DNA of 42,748 nucleotides from contig MHFR01000056.1 in NCBI GenBank assembly GCA_001804285.1, positions 1-42,748 of the forward strand. Reading direction: 5' to 3'. Position numbers and translations under genes: made by a program. The notes below the pieces were generated by a model. It had not been told where the DNA came from and made no database searches. It saw only the letters and a list, made by a program, of their open reading frames with translations. The stretch comes from Candidatus Danuiimicrobium aquiferis. Lineage in GTDB: Bacteria > Omnitrophota > Omnitrophia > Omnitrophales > Danuiimicrobiaceae. This document shows, piece by piece, positions 32,167 through 40,408 of this stretch (the stretch's first letter is position 1; each line of letters begins with the position of its first letter).

Positions 32167-33600
32167 TTACAATTCCGGTTTTCTCTCATTCCATTTCATC
32201 GTTGCTTCATACGCCGACGCAACACGGAAAATAGTTCCTTCTTCAAATGGCTTAGCCGTTAATTGAAGCCCGATCGGCAAACCCGTCAACGAGAAACCGC
32301 ACGGAACACTCATTGCCGGTACCCCCGCCAGATTAGCGGCAATCGTATAAATATCAGATAAATACATTGAAAGCGGATCATCCAGCTTTTCGCCAATTTT
32401 AAATGCCGGTGTCGGTGACACAGGGCCTATGATTAAATCCACTTTTTCAAAAACACGGTCGAAATCCTGTTTAATCAGCGTCCGGGCTTTCAGCCCCTTC
32501 ACATAATAAGCATCGTAATAGCCTGCAGACAACACAAATGTTCCGAGCAAAATGCGCCGCTTTGCCTCAGCTCCGAACCCTTGATCGCGAGTTTCAAAAT
32601 ACATCTCAACCAAATTATTTTTTTCGCATCTCAACCCGTATTGAACACCGTCATAACGGCCCAAATTCGAACTCGCCTCGGCAACCGCCACAATGTAATA
32701 AACCGCAACGGAATATTTCATATGCGGGAGGCTGACTTCCGCGATAGATGCCCCCAAATCCTGAAAAACTTTGATGGCGGCCCGAACCGCTTTTTCGACC
32801 TCAGAATCCAAGCCTTTCACAAAATATTCTTTCGGAATCCCGATTTTTAAACCCTTAACATTTTTCCCTAAGAACGCCGTGTAATCCGGCACGGGAATTT
32901 CCGCCGATGTTGAATCGCGTTCGTCATGTCCGGCAATCACATTCAAGAGAATCGCGGAATCTTCTACCGTTTTCGTCAAAGGCCCAATTTGATCCAGACT
33001 CGATCCGAACGCAATCAACCCATATCGTGAAACGCGACCATAAGTCGGTTTCAGTCCCACGACACCGCATAAACTCGCCGGCTGGCGGATCGAGCCGCCC
33101 GTGTCGGAACCGAGCGCAGCGATCGCTGTATCGCTTGCCACGCAAGCCGCCGAGCCGCCGCTCGAACCGCCGGAAACGCAATCTAAATTCCATGGATTTC
33201 TGGTCGGCCCAAATGCCGATGTTTCGCACGAAGAACCAAACGCAAATTCGTCCATATTGCATTTTCCGAAAATCACCGCACCGGCATCGCGAAGTTTGCG
33301 AATCACGGTCGCATCATAGGGAGGAATAAATCCTTTAAGAATATTCGATGCGCATGTCGTTTCCCATCCTTTGATCACCATATTGTCCTTGATGGAAATC
33401 GGAATTCCCGCAAGTGGCCCTTTTAATTCGGCTTGTTTTTGCGAAGAAATGTGTTTCGGATCAAAATGAACGTAAGCGTTGACCCGAGGGTCAACGTCAT
33501 TCACCCGCCTCACAAGCGCATCCAGCAATTGATCGCGTTTGGAAAGATCTTTCCCAACAAATTCACGGGCTTGTTTTAGTGTTAGCCTATATGGTTCCAT
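32167..33600 (-). CDS. gatA: Glu-tRNA(Gln)/Asp-tRNA(Asn) amidotransferase subunit A
   Basis: GatA is the amidase subunit that frees ammonia from glutamine for GatB. The 477-residue product carries the amidase-signature triad Lys71 (ISIKDN), Ser146 (SGGSSGGS) and Ser170 (TGGSIRQPA), with the standard spacing of 75 and 24 residues. The ATG at 33600 is chosen; an open frame to 33648 reads only the end of palindromic element A4. Order gatC-gatA-gatB is kept, but gatC and gatA are 169 bases apart because of that element. Confidence 0.96.
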   Translation of the reverse strand: MEPYRLTLKQAREFVGKDLSKRDQLLDALVRRVNDVDPRVNAYVHFDPKHISSQKQAELKGPLAGIPISIKDNMVIKGWETTCASNILKGFIPPYDATVIRKLRDAGAVIFGKCNMDEFAFGSSCETSAFGPTRNPWNLDCVSGGSSGGSAACVASDTAIAALGSDTGGSIRQPASLCGVVGLKPTYGRVSRYGLIAFGSSLDQIGPLTKTVEDSAILLNVIAGHDERDSTSAEIPVPDYTAFLGKNVKGLKIGIPKEYFVKGLDSEVEKAVRAAIKVFQDLGASIAEVSLPHMKYSVAVYYIVAVAEASSNLGRYDGVQYGLRCEKNNLVEMYFETRDQGFGAEAKRRILLGTFVLSAGYYDAYYVKGLKARTLIKQDFDRVFEKVDLIIGPVSPTPAFKIGEKLDDPLSMYLSDIYTIAANLAGVPAMSVPCGFSLTGLPIGLQLTAKPFEEGTIFRVASAYEATMKWNERKPEL

Positions 33601-33633
33601 CTCTCTGCTCTCTAAAATTGGTTTCGCAAGTCT

Positions 33634-33741
33634 GTCATCCCCGCGCAAGCGGGGATCCAGTCATTCAAGTTTTCGGCATAGCAATCTCTTTTCGCCAAAA
33701 ACTTTACGGCTGGATTCCCGCCTACTACATGCGGGAATGAC
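33634..33741. repeat. Palindromic element A4 between gatC and gatA
   Basis: A 108-bp element with terminal arms GTCATCCCCGC and GCGGGAATGAC. Internal hairpins include CCCCGC/GCGGGG at its left end and an ATTCCCGC/GCGGGAAT pair at its right. It ends about 30 bases from both neighbouring genes. Confidence 0.85.
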
Positions 33742-33769
33742 CAATAAAAAGAACTTCTCTGTTCTCTAT

Positions 33770-34060
33770 TTACAGCCCTTCAATGACTTTTGGAACTTTA
33801 AAAAATTTCCCATCCCGTTTCGGGGCATGGTCTAAAACAAAATTCCGGACACCGGATTCGATAACCTTATCTTTCCGGAAAACGTTTTCAATCGGAAGCA
33901 CATGACTCGTGGGCTCAACTTTGGACGTATCGAGTTCTTGTAACAAATCAACATAGGCAAGAATATTTTCCAGATCCTTGGATAATTTTCCCTTTTCCTC
34001 AGGTTTTAAACTGAGCCTGGCAAGCTTCGCCACTTGATCAATATTTATTTTTGATTCCAT
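33770..34060 (-). CDS. gatC: Glu-tRNA(Gln)/Asp-tRNA(Asn) amidotransferase subunit C
   Basis: GatC is the small subunit that wraps around GatA and stabilises GatAB. The 96-residue product has the family pattern: INIDQVAKLARLSLKPEE, LENILAYVDLLQELDTSKVEPTSHV, and near the end RDKVIESGV-like sequence (RKDKVIESG) and DGKFFKVPKVI. Length is typical. TAAGGAGTT lies just before its ATG. It is the first gat gene, 105 bases after ksgA. Confidence 0.95.
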   Translation of the reverse strand: MESKINIDQVAKLARLSLKPEEKGKLSKDLENILAYVDLLQELDTSKVEPTSHVLPIENVFRKDKVIESGVRNFVLDHAPKRDGKFFKVPKVIEGL

Positions 34061-34165
34061 GCTCTAACTCCTTATGGGAAAATGGGATAGTAACATAGCA
34101 AAACGGGAAAGTCAATAAACACCCGGTCGCTCCAATTGTTCCGCTGACACAATAATCAGTATAAA

Positions 34166-35005
34166 TTATTTGGCAAGCACTTTTCCAATGTGCTCTGCGA
34201 GACGGATAAAATCTTTCAGCATCAAACTCTCGGCGCGGGCATTTAAATCGATTCCGCAGGAATCCAAGACATTCTTCACTTTTTCTTTCGTCAGTCGGCC
34301 TTCAAAACCGGCGCTGAGTGTATTAAGAATATTTTTCCGGCGGCTTGAAAAACCAGATTGGATAACTTGAAAAAGAAGCTCTTCATCAATATCAACCGGC
34401 GGTTTTTCCCAAAACGTGAAACTGATTGTAGTTGAATCAACATCGGGGGGAGGCGTAAAACAAGTCCGCGAAATCTCAAAGCCTCGGCAGATATCAGCAT
34501 AAAACCGGACAAGAAGCGTCAACCGGCTATACGATTTCGACCCGGGCTGAGCAAAAATCCGGTCTGCATATTCTTTCTGCATTGTTAAATAGGCTGAATC
34601 AATCCATTTCCGGTTCTTAATCAAAAACAGAATAATATCCGTCGTAATATAATAAGGTATATTCCCGACCACTTTAAGCCGTTCATTTTTTGCGCATTTT
34701 TCGAAATCAAATTTGAGAATATCGCCTGATACCAATTTCAGATTTTCATATGTTTTTCCGAGCTCACATTCCAGAATCTCAACAAATTTTCGATCTTTCT
34801 CTACGGCAACCACTCGAGCGCCCTTATCAAGCAAAAGCTCCGTAATCGCACCCAATCCAGGGCCGATCTCAACAATTTTCTCGCCGGGCTCGACTTTGAC
34901 AAATTCAACGATTTTCCGTTGAATATTTTCATCCACTAATAAATGCTGGCCGCGAAACCCGCGAATGGATAAGCCGTATTTTTTGAGAAGTTGAATTTGA
35001 TGCAT
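34166..35005 (-). CDS. rsmA: 16S rRNA dimethyladenosine transferase (KsgA/RsmA)
   Basis: KsgA dimethylates two adjacent adenosines in helix 45 of 16S rRNA late in 30S assembly. The 279-residue product has the N-terminal GQHLLVDENI (usually GQNFL: the Asn is His here), SAM motif I VEIGPGLGAIT (45-55), SGDILKF, and catalytic NIPYY (115-119). An open frame runs back to 35053, but that part reads palindrome C2; the ATG at 35005 is the best fit although its ribosome site is weak. In many bacteria this gene follows pdxA; here the two are 5.4 kb apart. Confidence 0.93.
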   Translation of the reverse strand: MHQIQLLKKYGLSIRGFRGQHLLVDENIQRKIVEFVKVEPGEKIVEIGPGLGAITELLLDKGARVVAVEKDRKFVEILECELGKTYENLKLVSGDILKFDFEKCAKNERLKVVGNIPYYITTDIILFLIKNRKWIDSAYLTMQKEYADRIFAQPGSKSYSRLTLLVRFYADICRGFEISRTCFTPPPDVDSTTISFTFWEKPPVDIDEELLFQVIQSGFSSRRKNILNTLSAGFEGRLTKEKVKNVLDSCGIDLNARAESLMLKDFIRLAEHIGKVLAK

Positions 35006-35030
35006 AGGTTCACTTGAAATGGAGTGCATA

Positions 35031-35080
35031 AAAAAGGGGACAGGTTCTAACACAAATAAACCGGAACCTGTCCCCTTTTT
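35031..35080 (-). terminator. GGGGACAGG palindrome C2, terminator-like
   Basis: Perfect 17-bp arms, AAAAAGGGGACAGGTTC (35031-35047) and its complement (35064-35080), around a 16-base loop. Read on the minus strand it ends in a T-run after the CCCC, right after the phosphatase gene, so it would work as a terminator. It shares its core with C1, so it is also a repeat family member. Confidence 0.7.
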
Positions 35081-35118
35081 TAATTTCCATGTGCGCTTGC
35101 TCTCCTGATTCTATTTAC

Positions 35119-36105
35119 CTAAATTTGTTTCAATAGATTCAGAATCTCTTCATGAAAATGTTGATTGGTCACCAAAATCCCTTTATTCCGGCACAAAGTT
35201 CTTCCAGCCGTAAAATCAAGCGCTTTGCCTTCAATATCCGTTACTTTTCCGCCGGCTTCTTCAACCATTAAAACACTCGCCGCATGATCCCAAATTTTTT
35301 CCGCATAATCCGGATTTGATCTTGGGACAAACCGGATGAAAATATCACCTCTTCCCGCCGCTAAAAGAACATATTTAGCGAGGCTGTCCATCAAAATCGG
35401 CGGGTTAGTTATTCCCGCAGACTGCATAAGTTGTTCGGTCTTTTCACTATTCGTATGACTATCTTCCAAAGAACGCAACAACACCGCTTCTTCCAGTTTT
35501 ATCCTGTCAGATACCTTTAAAAGATGTTTTTCCTCAACCTGATTGAGCGCCGAATACCAAGCCCCGGCTCCTCTGACCGCAAACACCAAAGATCCGATAC
35601 CACCGATATCATCATATTTCGCTTCTTTTAAATTCGGACAACCGATCACGCCAATTTCGATTTTTCCATCTACGATCAAGGCGAGACCGACCGCATATTG
35701 TTGCCCGCGAATAAATCCTTTTGTTCCGTCGATCGGATCAAGTGTCCAATACCGATTCGCCGGCTCGCCTTTTCCGATATCAATCAAATCAAAAACTTGC
35801 GTTAAATCAACCTGAGGAATGTATAGTTGCATATATTCGAGAATCCGGGCTAAGACCGTTTCATCTCCGGATTTCATTAACACATCCGAATCCTCTTCCC
35901 CAACCAATGGATCATTAGGAAATTTCTTTTTCAGGAAATAGGCAATCAGCGCCTGAACCGTAAAATCTGCGACTGTTACAGGTGACCGGTCTATTTTAGA
36001 AATGGCGATTTTTCCCATTTCATTTCGAATTTTTTGCGCAAGCCGGGCTGCCAGGCGCACCACATCGATCGCAAATTGAACTTCCGGAGAATCTAAATTA
36101 AACAT
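35119..36105 (-). CDS. 3'(2'),5'-bisphosphate nucleotidase / inositol monophosphatase family (HAL2/CysQ-like)
   Basis: A 328-residue metal- and lithium-sensitive-type phosphatase. It has the family's three sites: VGEED (first metal Glu pair), LDPIDGTKGF (Asp-Pro-Ile-Asp-Gly-Thr), and IWDHAASVLMVEEAGG near the C-terminus. The 'TKGF' after the DPIDG and the overall length favour the HAL2-like nucleotidases that remove PAP produced in sulfate metabolism, over inositol monophosphatases. Substrate is inference. It lies between ksgA and two secreted-protein genes and has terminator-like palindromes on both sides. Confidence 0.85.
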   Translation of the reverse strand: MFNLDSPEVQFAIDVVRLAARLAQKIRNEMGKIAISKIDRSPVTVADFTVQALIAYFLKKKFPNDPLVGEEDSDVLMKSGDETVLARILEYMQLYIPQVDLTQVFDLIDIGKGEPANRYWTLDPIDGTKGFIRGQQYAVGLALIVDGKIEIGVIGCPNLKEAKYDDIGGIGSLVFAVRGAGAWYSALNQVEEKHLLKVSDRIKLEEAVLLRSLEDSHTNSEKTEQLMQSAGITNPPILMDSLAKYVLLAAGRGDIFIRFVPRSNPDYAEKIWDHAASVLMVEEAGGKVTDIEGKALDFTAGRTLCRNKGILVTNQHFHEEILNLLKQI

Positions 36106-36126
36106 ATCACTTCCCTTTGCTCGTTA

Positions 36127-36179
36127 CAAAAAAGAGGGCAAATTCTGGTTCCCTTGAATGAGGCCCTGTCCCCTTTTTT
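36127..36179. repeat. Degenerate GGGGACAGG palindrome C3
   Basis: AAAAAAGAGGGC on the left and GTCCCCTTTTTT on the right pair imperfectly. The sequence resembles C1 and C2 with several changes. It lies just upstream of the phosphatase gene. Confidence 0.5.
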
Positions 36180-36223
36180 GATTCAATCTAACATGTTTAT
36201 TCATAAAACACAATTCCAGAAGC

Positions 36224-36260
36224 GAAAAAGGACGGTCACCGTATGGTGCCGTCCTTTTTC
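36224..36260. terminator. Strong terminator after the Cys-rich secreted protein gene
   Basis: GAAAAAGGACGG (36224-36235) pairs with CCGTCCTTTTTC (36249-36260), with an inner CACC/GGTG stem, one bulged T and a four-base loop. The T-runs at both ends make it potentially bidirectional. It lies 25 bases after the stop of the upstream minus-strand gene. Confidence 0.85.
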
Positions 36261-36284
36261 GTAATCAATTTCGATTTTCTTATC

Positions 36285-37286
36285 TTACTTCTTTACCACT
36301 GTAACTTTTGTCGTCAATGTTGTCGCGACATTCGTACTTCCAGCCTTCACGATGATCGGCTCCGGTGCTGGCAAAGGTATAATAATATTAGATTCTAAAC
36401 ATACATCCATAAATGGTGAGCGGGTTCCGAGAACTTTTTGTACGAGACCGCAAACACCGTGTTTTGTCAATTTAACAAGCCCCTTAACGTCTTTCACCTG
36501 CTGTATTTCCGCTTGAACATTTGCATCAACTGATGTCACCCGAGAAACCAAATCCTGATGCGTATCCTTAATCAATCCAGAAACATCAACCGGCTTTTGA
36601 TCCTGTTCAGGCAAGTACGTTTGTGCTGCAAGATGTGCCATATATCCTATGACTTCAGGACATATCTCCTCACCTGTTTCGGTACGTGTACAAGGTAATT
36701 TTGGCGGCACAACAGTTACATCAGCCTGAAAGACATGTTTAATTACTGGTGCAATTAATTCAGCTGTCGCGACGATAGTTGTAGAACTCGGCGGAACAAA
36801 AGTGCTCAATACTTGTACCATCGGGCTCATTCCAATCTGCTCCGAACAAATCTGGTTTCCATTTTCATCTATTTCACATACACCCGAACCAGGGGCGGTC
36901 TTATCTGTAATAACCACTTTCGGTGAAATCGTCACAGGAGATGCGGTTGTGTTTACAACTTTAACGATTAATTCCGCCTTGGGTAGCTGAATCCAGCATG
37001 GCATTGCCGGACAAAAACAACGTAATTCATCCGGTTTGCAATTACACACAGGACACTCCGAGTGTTCAGGCGTATACTTTACAATCTCAAGCTGCGCATA
37101 CACGCCATCTTTTCCCGGTATTTGAATCGACGGCATAGGCATTGGAACCGGCTCTATATTGGTACAACATGGTGCCGGCCCGATGCATGTCAAACAAGCA
37201 TCTTCCGCGTGTGCGGAAACCGGCATCAAACAACTCACTGCCAGCAAACTGATTACAACAACGAACATTATTTTAAATGTTTTCAT
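36285..37286 (-). CDS. Secreted Cys-rich hypothetical protein
   Basis: I do not recognise this 333-residue protein. A clear signal peptide (KTFKIMFVVVISLLAVSCLMPVSAHA, cleavage likely after AHA) is followed by a segment with many Cys-Cys pairs (CLTCIGPAPCC, CPVCNC, CFCP), suited to disulphides or metal binding. Then come beta-rich, Ig-like stretches (about 110-230) in which a Cys-x-Asn-Gly-x-Gln-Ile-Cys motif appears in two versions (NQICSEQIG, EEICPEVIG), hinting at an internal duplication. A helical region (about 235-275) precedes a Val/Thr-rich end. AAGGAG lies 8 bases before the ATG at 37286, so an upstream start at 37313 is rejected. It is a single-gene unit with its own terminator. Confidence 0.75.
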   Translation of the reverse strand: MKTFKIMFVVVISLLAVSCLMPVSAHAEDACLTCIGPAPCCTNIEPVPMPMPSIQIPGKDGVYAQLEIVKYTPEHSECPVCNCKPDELRCFCPAMPCWIQLPKAELIVKVVNTTASPVTISPKVVITDKTAPGSGVCEIDENGNQICSEQIGMSPMVQVLSTFVPPSSTTIVATAELIAPVIKHVFQADVTVVPPKLPCTRTETGEEICPEVIGYMAHLAAQTYLPEQDQKPVDVSGLIKDTHQDLVSRVTSVDANVQAEIQQVKDVKGLVKLTKHGVCGLVQKVLGTRSPFMDVCLESNIIIPLPAPEPIIVKAGSTNVATTLTTKVTVVKK

Positions 37287-37697
37287 TTTAATTCTCCTTT
37301 TTGAAATTAGCACGAATGAACTGCGCTTCTGAAGTCAAATATGCCTGACAATCCGGAATCAGTCGAAAGAAAACCGCCGAGCGGTTGAAATAAGGGGATA
37401 AACGGTCGAATTCGGCCCATAGGCGGAACGCCGAAAGTGCACAAGGTATAAGAGCTTCAGCGCACAAGCAGATGAGTTTATTGTATTTGTCATTCCCTCA
37501 TGTTGCCCTTGGGAAAGAAAGGGCCGGCCCCAGCTTTTCCGGGGTTAGCGGGAATCCAGAAACTATGGATGCCCACTTTTCCGCCCAACAGGACGGCGGA
37601 TCCGCCAGTTCTCGCCAAACAGCGCGGCGAGTCCGACGCGTATTTTGGCGGATGTTAGGTGGACGCGGGCATGACACAAGTGTTCTTTCGCTCTTTT
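37287..37697. other. Gene-free stretch: leader of the secreted protein and element A5
   Basis: The left part holds the ribosome site and a small hairpin AACCGC-CGA-GCGGTT (37372-37386). The right half is repeat A5. No coding sequence is supported, though short frames cross the repeat. Confidence 0.6.
37489..37675. repeat. Palindromic element A5 (187 bp, composite)
   Basis: Begins GTCATTCCCTC and ends GCGGGCATGAC. Inside are CCCTTGGGAAA-type, GGCCGGCCCC and CCCC/GGGG hairpins, and two GGCGGATCCGCC-like blocks also seen at 24357-24398 and in A7. It looks like several palindromic units joined or inserted into one another. Confidence 0.75.
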
Positions 37698-40106
37698 TTA
37701 CGCGGATTTTCTAAAGATGCGGGCAACTTTGGATTCCCAGAAAAGGAATTGCGTGAGATTTTCCCGGATAAACTCAGAAACAGATTTTACTTTTCGCTCT
37801 CCTGCTAATTCTTTAAACTTTTGGTCGTTTATCAGCAGCTCATTCAATATTTTTCTTAAATACGCGAGTTTCATAACTCTTTTTTCTTGATCTAAATCAT
37901 CTTCCAGGGCAAGCACAAGGCTCTCCCGATGTTGAAGCGAAATCCTTTCTACATTCTTACCGTTAAGTATAGACGACTCAAACACCACTTGGATCTTGCC
38001 ACGATCATTATTGATGGATTGATTAACCTTCCCGACCACCTCCGAAGGCTCGACAGCTTTTATACTGCGAATAACGAGTTGACCCGGATTAAACCGTTCT
38101 CCCAACATCAATTCATAAAAAGCCTCGACCGAAATCAGCCACTCCCGGATTTCGTCTTGCTCTGCATTCACATAAAACATCAGCCTGAACCCGGGATACA
38201 GCCGAATCATGGCAAGATCCGTCCAAAGGATCGATTGTGGAGACGGTAGTATTTGAACGATTTGAACACGCGTTCCTTCAATCGACGCCTTAAAGTCAAT
38301 TCCGTCATAAATCATTCTTAAATTTCGCTGTACAGATTTCGACAATGACGGATTTTCCTTTTCCGCAACGCGATGATCTTCTTCACCGGAAAAATGGATT
38401 TTAAATTCTCTTCCGCCGAATTCAAGTCCGATTGTTTGAGAACTCATAACCGTTGAGCGAATGTTATTCTCAGAAAAAATCGGAGTCGCGAGCGCCTTCA
38501 TTAACACATTGACTGCAACGTCTGACGTTAAGAGGTGCTCACGCAAGCCCCGGACTCCGATTTCCATCATTTCGCGAATCGCAATAGACACCTGCTTTGA
38601 ACCCTCCGATGCAAAACGAAGGCGATTATAAATCGCGGGCGACATCAATAAATCCGCATCATTAATCGTACTTGTTCGCACCCCGAAAACAGGATAAAGA
38701 TCCGCATGTCTATCAGACATCACTTTTTCATAGAGCGAAGATGAAAAATCGGATGTGAAATTGGGAGAAATCACTGCATAAGCTATCCTGTTTTTTTTCA
38801 AATATCCGGTAATGCCCTCACGATGGAACCCTCCGGCGACTAAAACTGCGTGTTTTTTTCTTTGTGCAAATATCACATGCGTAAGATTTTCAGCTAACAC
38901 ACGATCCCTTTTTTCCGCAAACGCGTAAAACCGAAGTGCACGCTTGACCCACGCGTCAAGCAATTCGCTCTCCTTCACGTCAATATGCGTTTGAATGACG
39001 GGTTTGTGCAATGTCCGAAGTTTCTGTATCCGGTTGAGCACCGAACTTAAGTCCGGACGCGCACTCGTTCGATAAAACGCTTCCTGGTCTGCCGACGTCC
39101 ACTTCAAGCCAACAAGCTTCACCAATCGTTTCCAATCTGTAGCAGTTCCGACAAACTCTTTTGCCTCGGGTGTCGCGATCAGTTTCTCCAAAATCATGGC
39201 TTTCAGCATTTCCAATTCAGAAAAAAGTGCGGACCGGTCAATGTCACGCGGCGGCGTTTGCAATTGATCCACAGCTTGCGTGGTATATAAACGTTTAAAA
39301 CGGACTAAATTGGGGAAAGATGGCTCTGCCCCTTTATTGTTTAAATCGCTCTTAAGCGTTTTTCTTCCCCATTTCAACATTTCCCGAAGATACGGAAATA
39401 ATTCCTCCCTGCCAGACTCATACCGGTCCACCAAATCGAGAAACTTCTTCAAATCCCCATAAATATAGAATCCTTCAAGCTGTGCGATCGTACGCTTGAT
39501 TGGAATGTTTAATTTTTTAATTTCATTTTGGGCGGAAAGAATTTTCCGGAAATCCAGCAAACTTTTACGGTATAAAACGCTGTCTTCGCCCCCCAGGAAG
39601 ACCACATCTTTTGGAGCTTCCAACGCAAATAAATCACAACCCGTCAGCTCTCCCTTTTGGGCGAGGTCTTTGATCATAGAAAAATTTACATCAGGATATT
39701 CCGGAAAGAAATTAAAAAGACCGGGTTGCAGTTCCCCCACGGCGCCTTCGACAGAAATCAAAGAAATGCCGTACGTTTGATTCAAAAATTCCAATATAAG
39801 TTTGATTTTCCCCTGTGCTTCGGGATTGGCGTGCGCATCCTGGATATAAATAACGAACGGTTGATCTCCGGCCGGCACACTTTGATTTTCAGGCATAAAA
39901 ACGTCTTCAATCGCGCCAAATTCCTCAGGAATAGAAAACGCAGAAAAATCAATATCACGCTTAGAAGCTTTGTCACTCGGCGATAGATCACGGTTTGTAA
40001 TTGGATTAGAAAAACTTATTGAAGAGTATAAAAATGAGAGGATAAAAATCACTGAAAGAAGTTTGATTTTATTTTTTCGGAGCTCTGGCAAGCAACCGAT
40101 TCTCAT
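37698..40106 (-). CDS. Large exported protein with a ChaN/TIKI/Ere-like N-terminal domain (unassigned)
   Basis: An 802-residue exported protein with a signal sequence or anchor at about 14-33. Residues 84-450 contain IYIQDAHANPEAQ (87-98), LISVEGAVGEL (116-126), LGGEDSVLYRKSLLDF (171-186) and VLVAGGFHREG (421-431). This arrangement of an early His/Asn/Gln motif, a Glu-Gly and a late Gly-Gly-Phe-His recalls the ChaN/TIKI/TraB/erythromycin-esterase superfamily. I think of it as an Omnitrophota-type protein, but that is from memory. Residues 480-802 match nothing I know. No lipobox is present. The leader carries an unusual hairpin between ribosome site and start. Function is unknown. Confidence 0.7.
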   Translation of the reverse strand: MRIGCLPELRKNKIKLLSVIFILSFLYSSISFSNPITNRDLSPSDKASKRDIDFSAFSIPEEFGAIEDVFMPENQSVPAGDQPFVIYIQDAHANPEAQGKIKLILEFLNQTYGISLISVEGAVGELQPGLFNFFPEYPDVNFSMIKDLAQKGELTGCDLFALEAPKDVVFLGGEDSVLYRKSLLDFRKILSAQNEIKKLNIPIKRTIAQLEGFYIYGDLKKFLDLVDRYESGREELFPYLREMLKWGRKTLKSDLNNKGAEPSFPNLVRFKRLYTTQAVDQLQTPPRDIDRSALFSELEMLKAMILEKLIATPEAKEFVGTATDWKRLVKLVGLKWTSADQEAFYRTSARPDLSSVLNRIQKLRTLHKPVIQTHIDVKESELLDAWVKRALRFYAFAEKRDRVLAENLTHVIFAQRKKHAVLVAGGFHREGITGYLKKNRIAYAVISPNFTSDFSSSLYEKVMSDRHADLYPVFGVRTSTINDADLLMSPAIYNRLRFASEGSKQVSIAIREMMEIGVRGLREHLLTSDVAVNVLMKALATPIFSENNIRSTVMSSQTIGLEFGGREFKIHFSGEEDHRVAEKENPSLSKSVQRNLRMIYDGIDFKASIEGTRVQIVQILPSPQSILWTDLAMIRLYPGFRLMFYVNAEQDEIREWLISVEAFYELMLGERFNPGQLVIRSIKAVEPSEVVGKVNQSINNDRGKIQVVFESSILNGKNVERISLQHRESLVLALEDDLDQEKRVMKLAYLRKILNELLINDQKFKELAGERKVKSVSEFIRENLTQFLFWESKVARIFRKSA

Positions 40107-40109
40107 AGC

Positions 40110-40140
40110 TGCCTTTTCGAACTAAAAGGCATCTCCTTTC
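40110..40140 (-). promoter_or_regulatory. Hairpin between ribosome site and start codon, possible translation switch
   Basis: On the minus strand GAAAGGAGA (40140-40132) is followed by TGCCTTTT, six bases, AAAAGGCA (40131-40110) and then GCTATG. With the hairpin formed, the ribosome site comes within a few bases of the start. The CCTTTT arm could instead pair with AAAGG of the ribosome site and hide it. Two exclusive structures suggest control, but this is inference. Confidence 0.4.
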
Positions 40141-40291
40141 AGAGAATTTTTTACTAACCCGACTTTACAAACAACGATTACTTTTATTTCTGAAACTCTC
40201 TCATCGTCCATTGATCAGAAAACGATGAATGATTATACTCCGCTATTTTTACATTTTCCAGATTTGTTATCGGTATTCACTTCATAAATTT

Positions 40292-40355
40292 GTCATCCTC
40301 GCGAAAGCGGGGATCCGTTAACTGTGGATTCCCGCTAAGAGCATGCGGGAATGAC
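40292..40355. repeat. Palindromic element A6
   Basis: Terminal arms GTCATCCTCGC and GCGGGAATGAC, with an inner hairpin CTCGC-GAAA-GCGGGG at one end and GATTCCCGC/GCGGGAAT at the other, close in layout to A4. It lies 53 bases downstream of pdxA. Confidence 0.8.
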
Positions 40356-40408
40356 ACTTGTGATAACGTATAAAACTCCGTTTAGTTTCTTTTGATAACC
40401 CGTATGCA

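Larger units (their letters stand above)
40107..40408. other. Gene-free stretch: leader hairpin and element A6
   Basis: It holds the structured leader of the 802-residue protein on the left and palindromic element A6 on the right. The middle (about 40150-40285) shows no gene and no promoter that I can defend. Confidence 0.6.

Noticed and set aside
37489-37675. Possible CRISPR array from repeated GGCGGATCC blocks
   Set aside because: The blocks are palindromic, irregularly spaced and differ in length; there are no uniform spacers or cas genes.
40083-40140. c-di-GMP (GEMM) riboswitch in the leader of the 802-residue protein
   Set aside because: The stretch is too short and lacks the conserved GEMM cores; only a single hairpin next to the ribosome site is supported.
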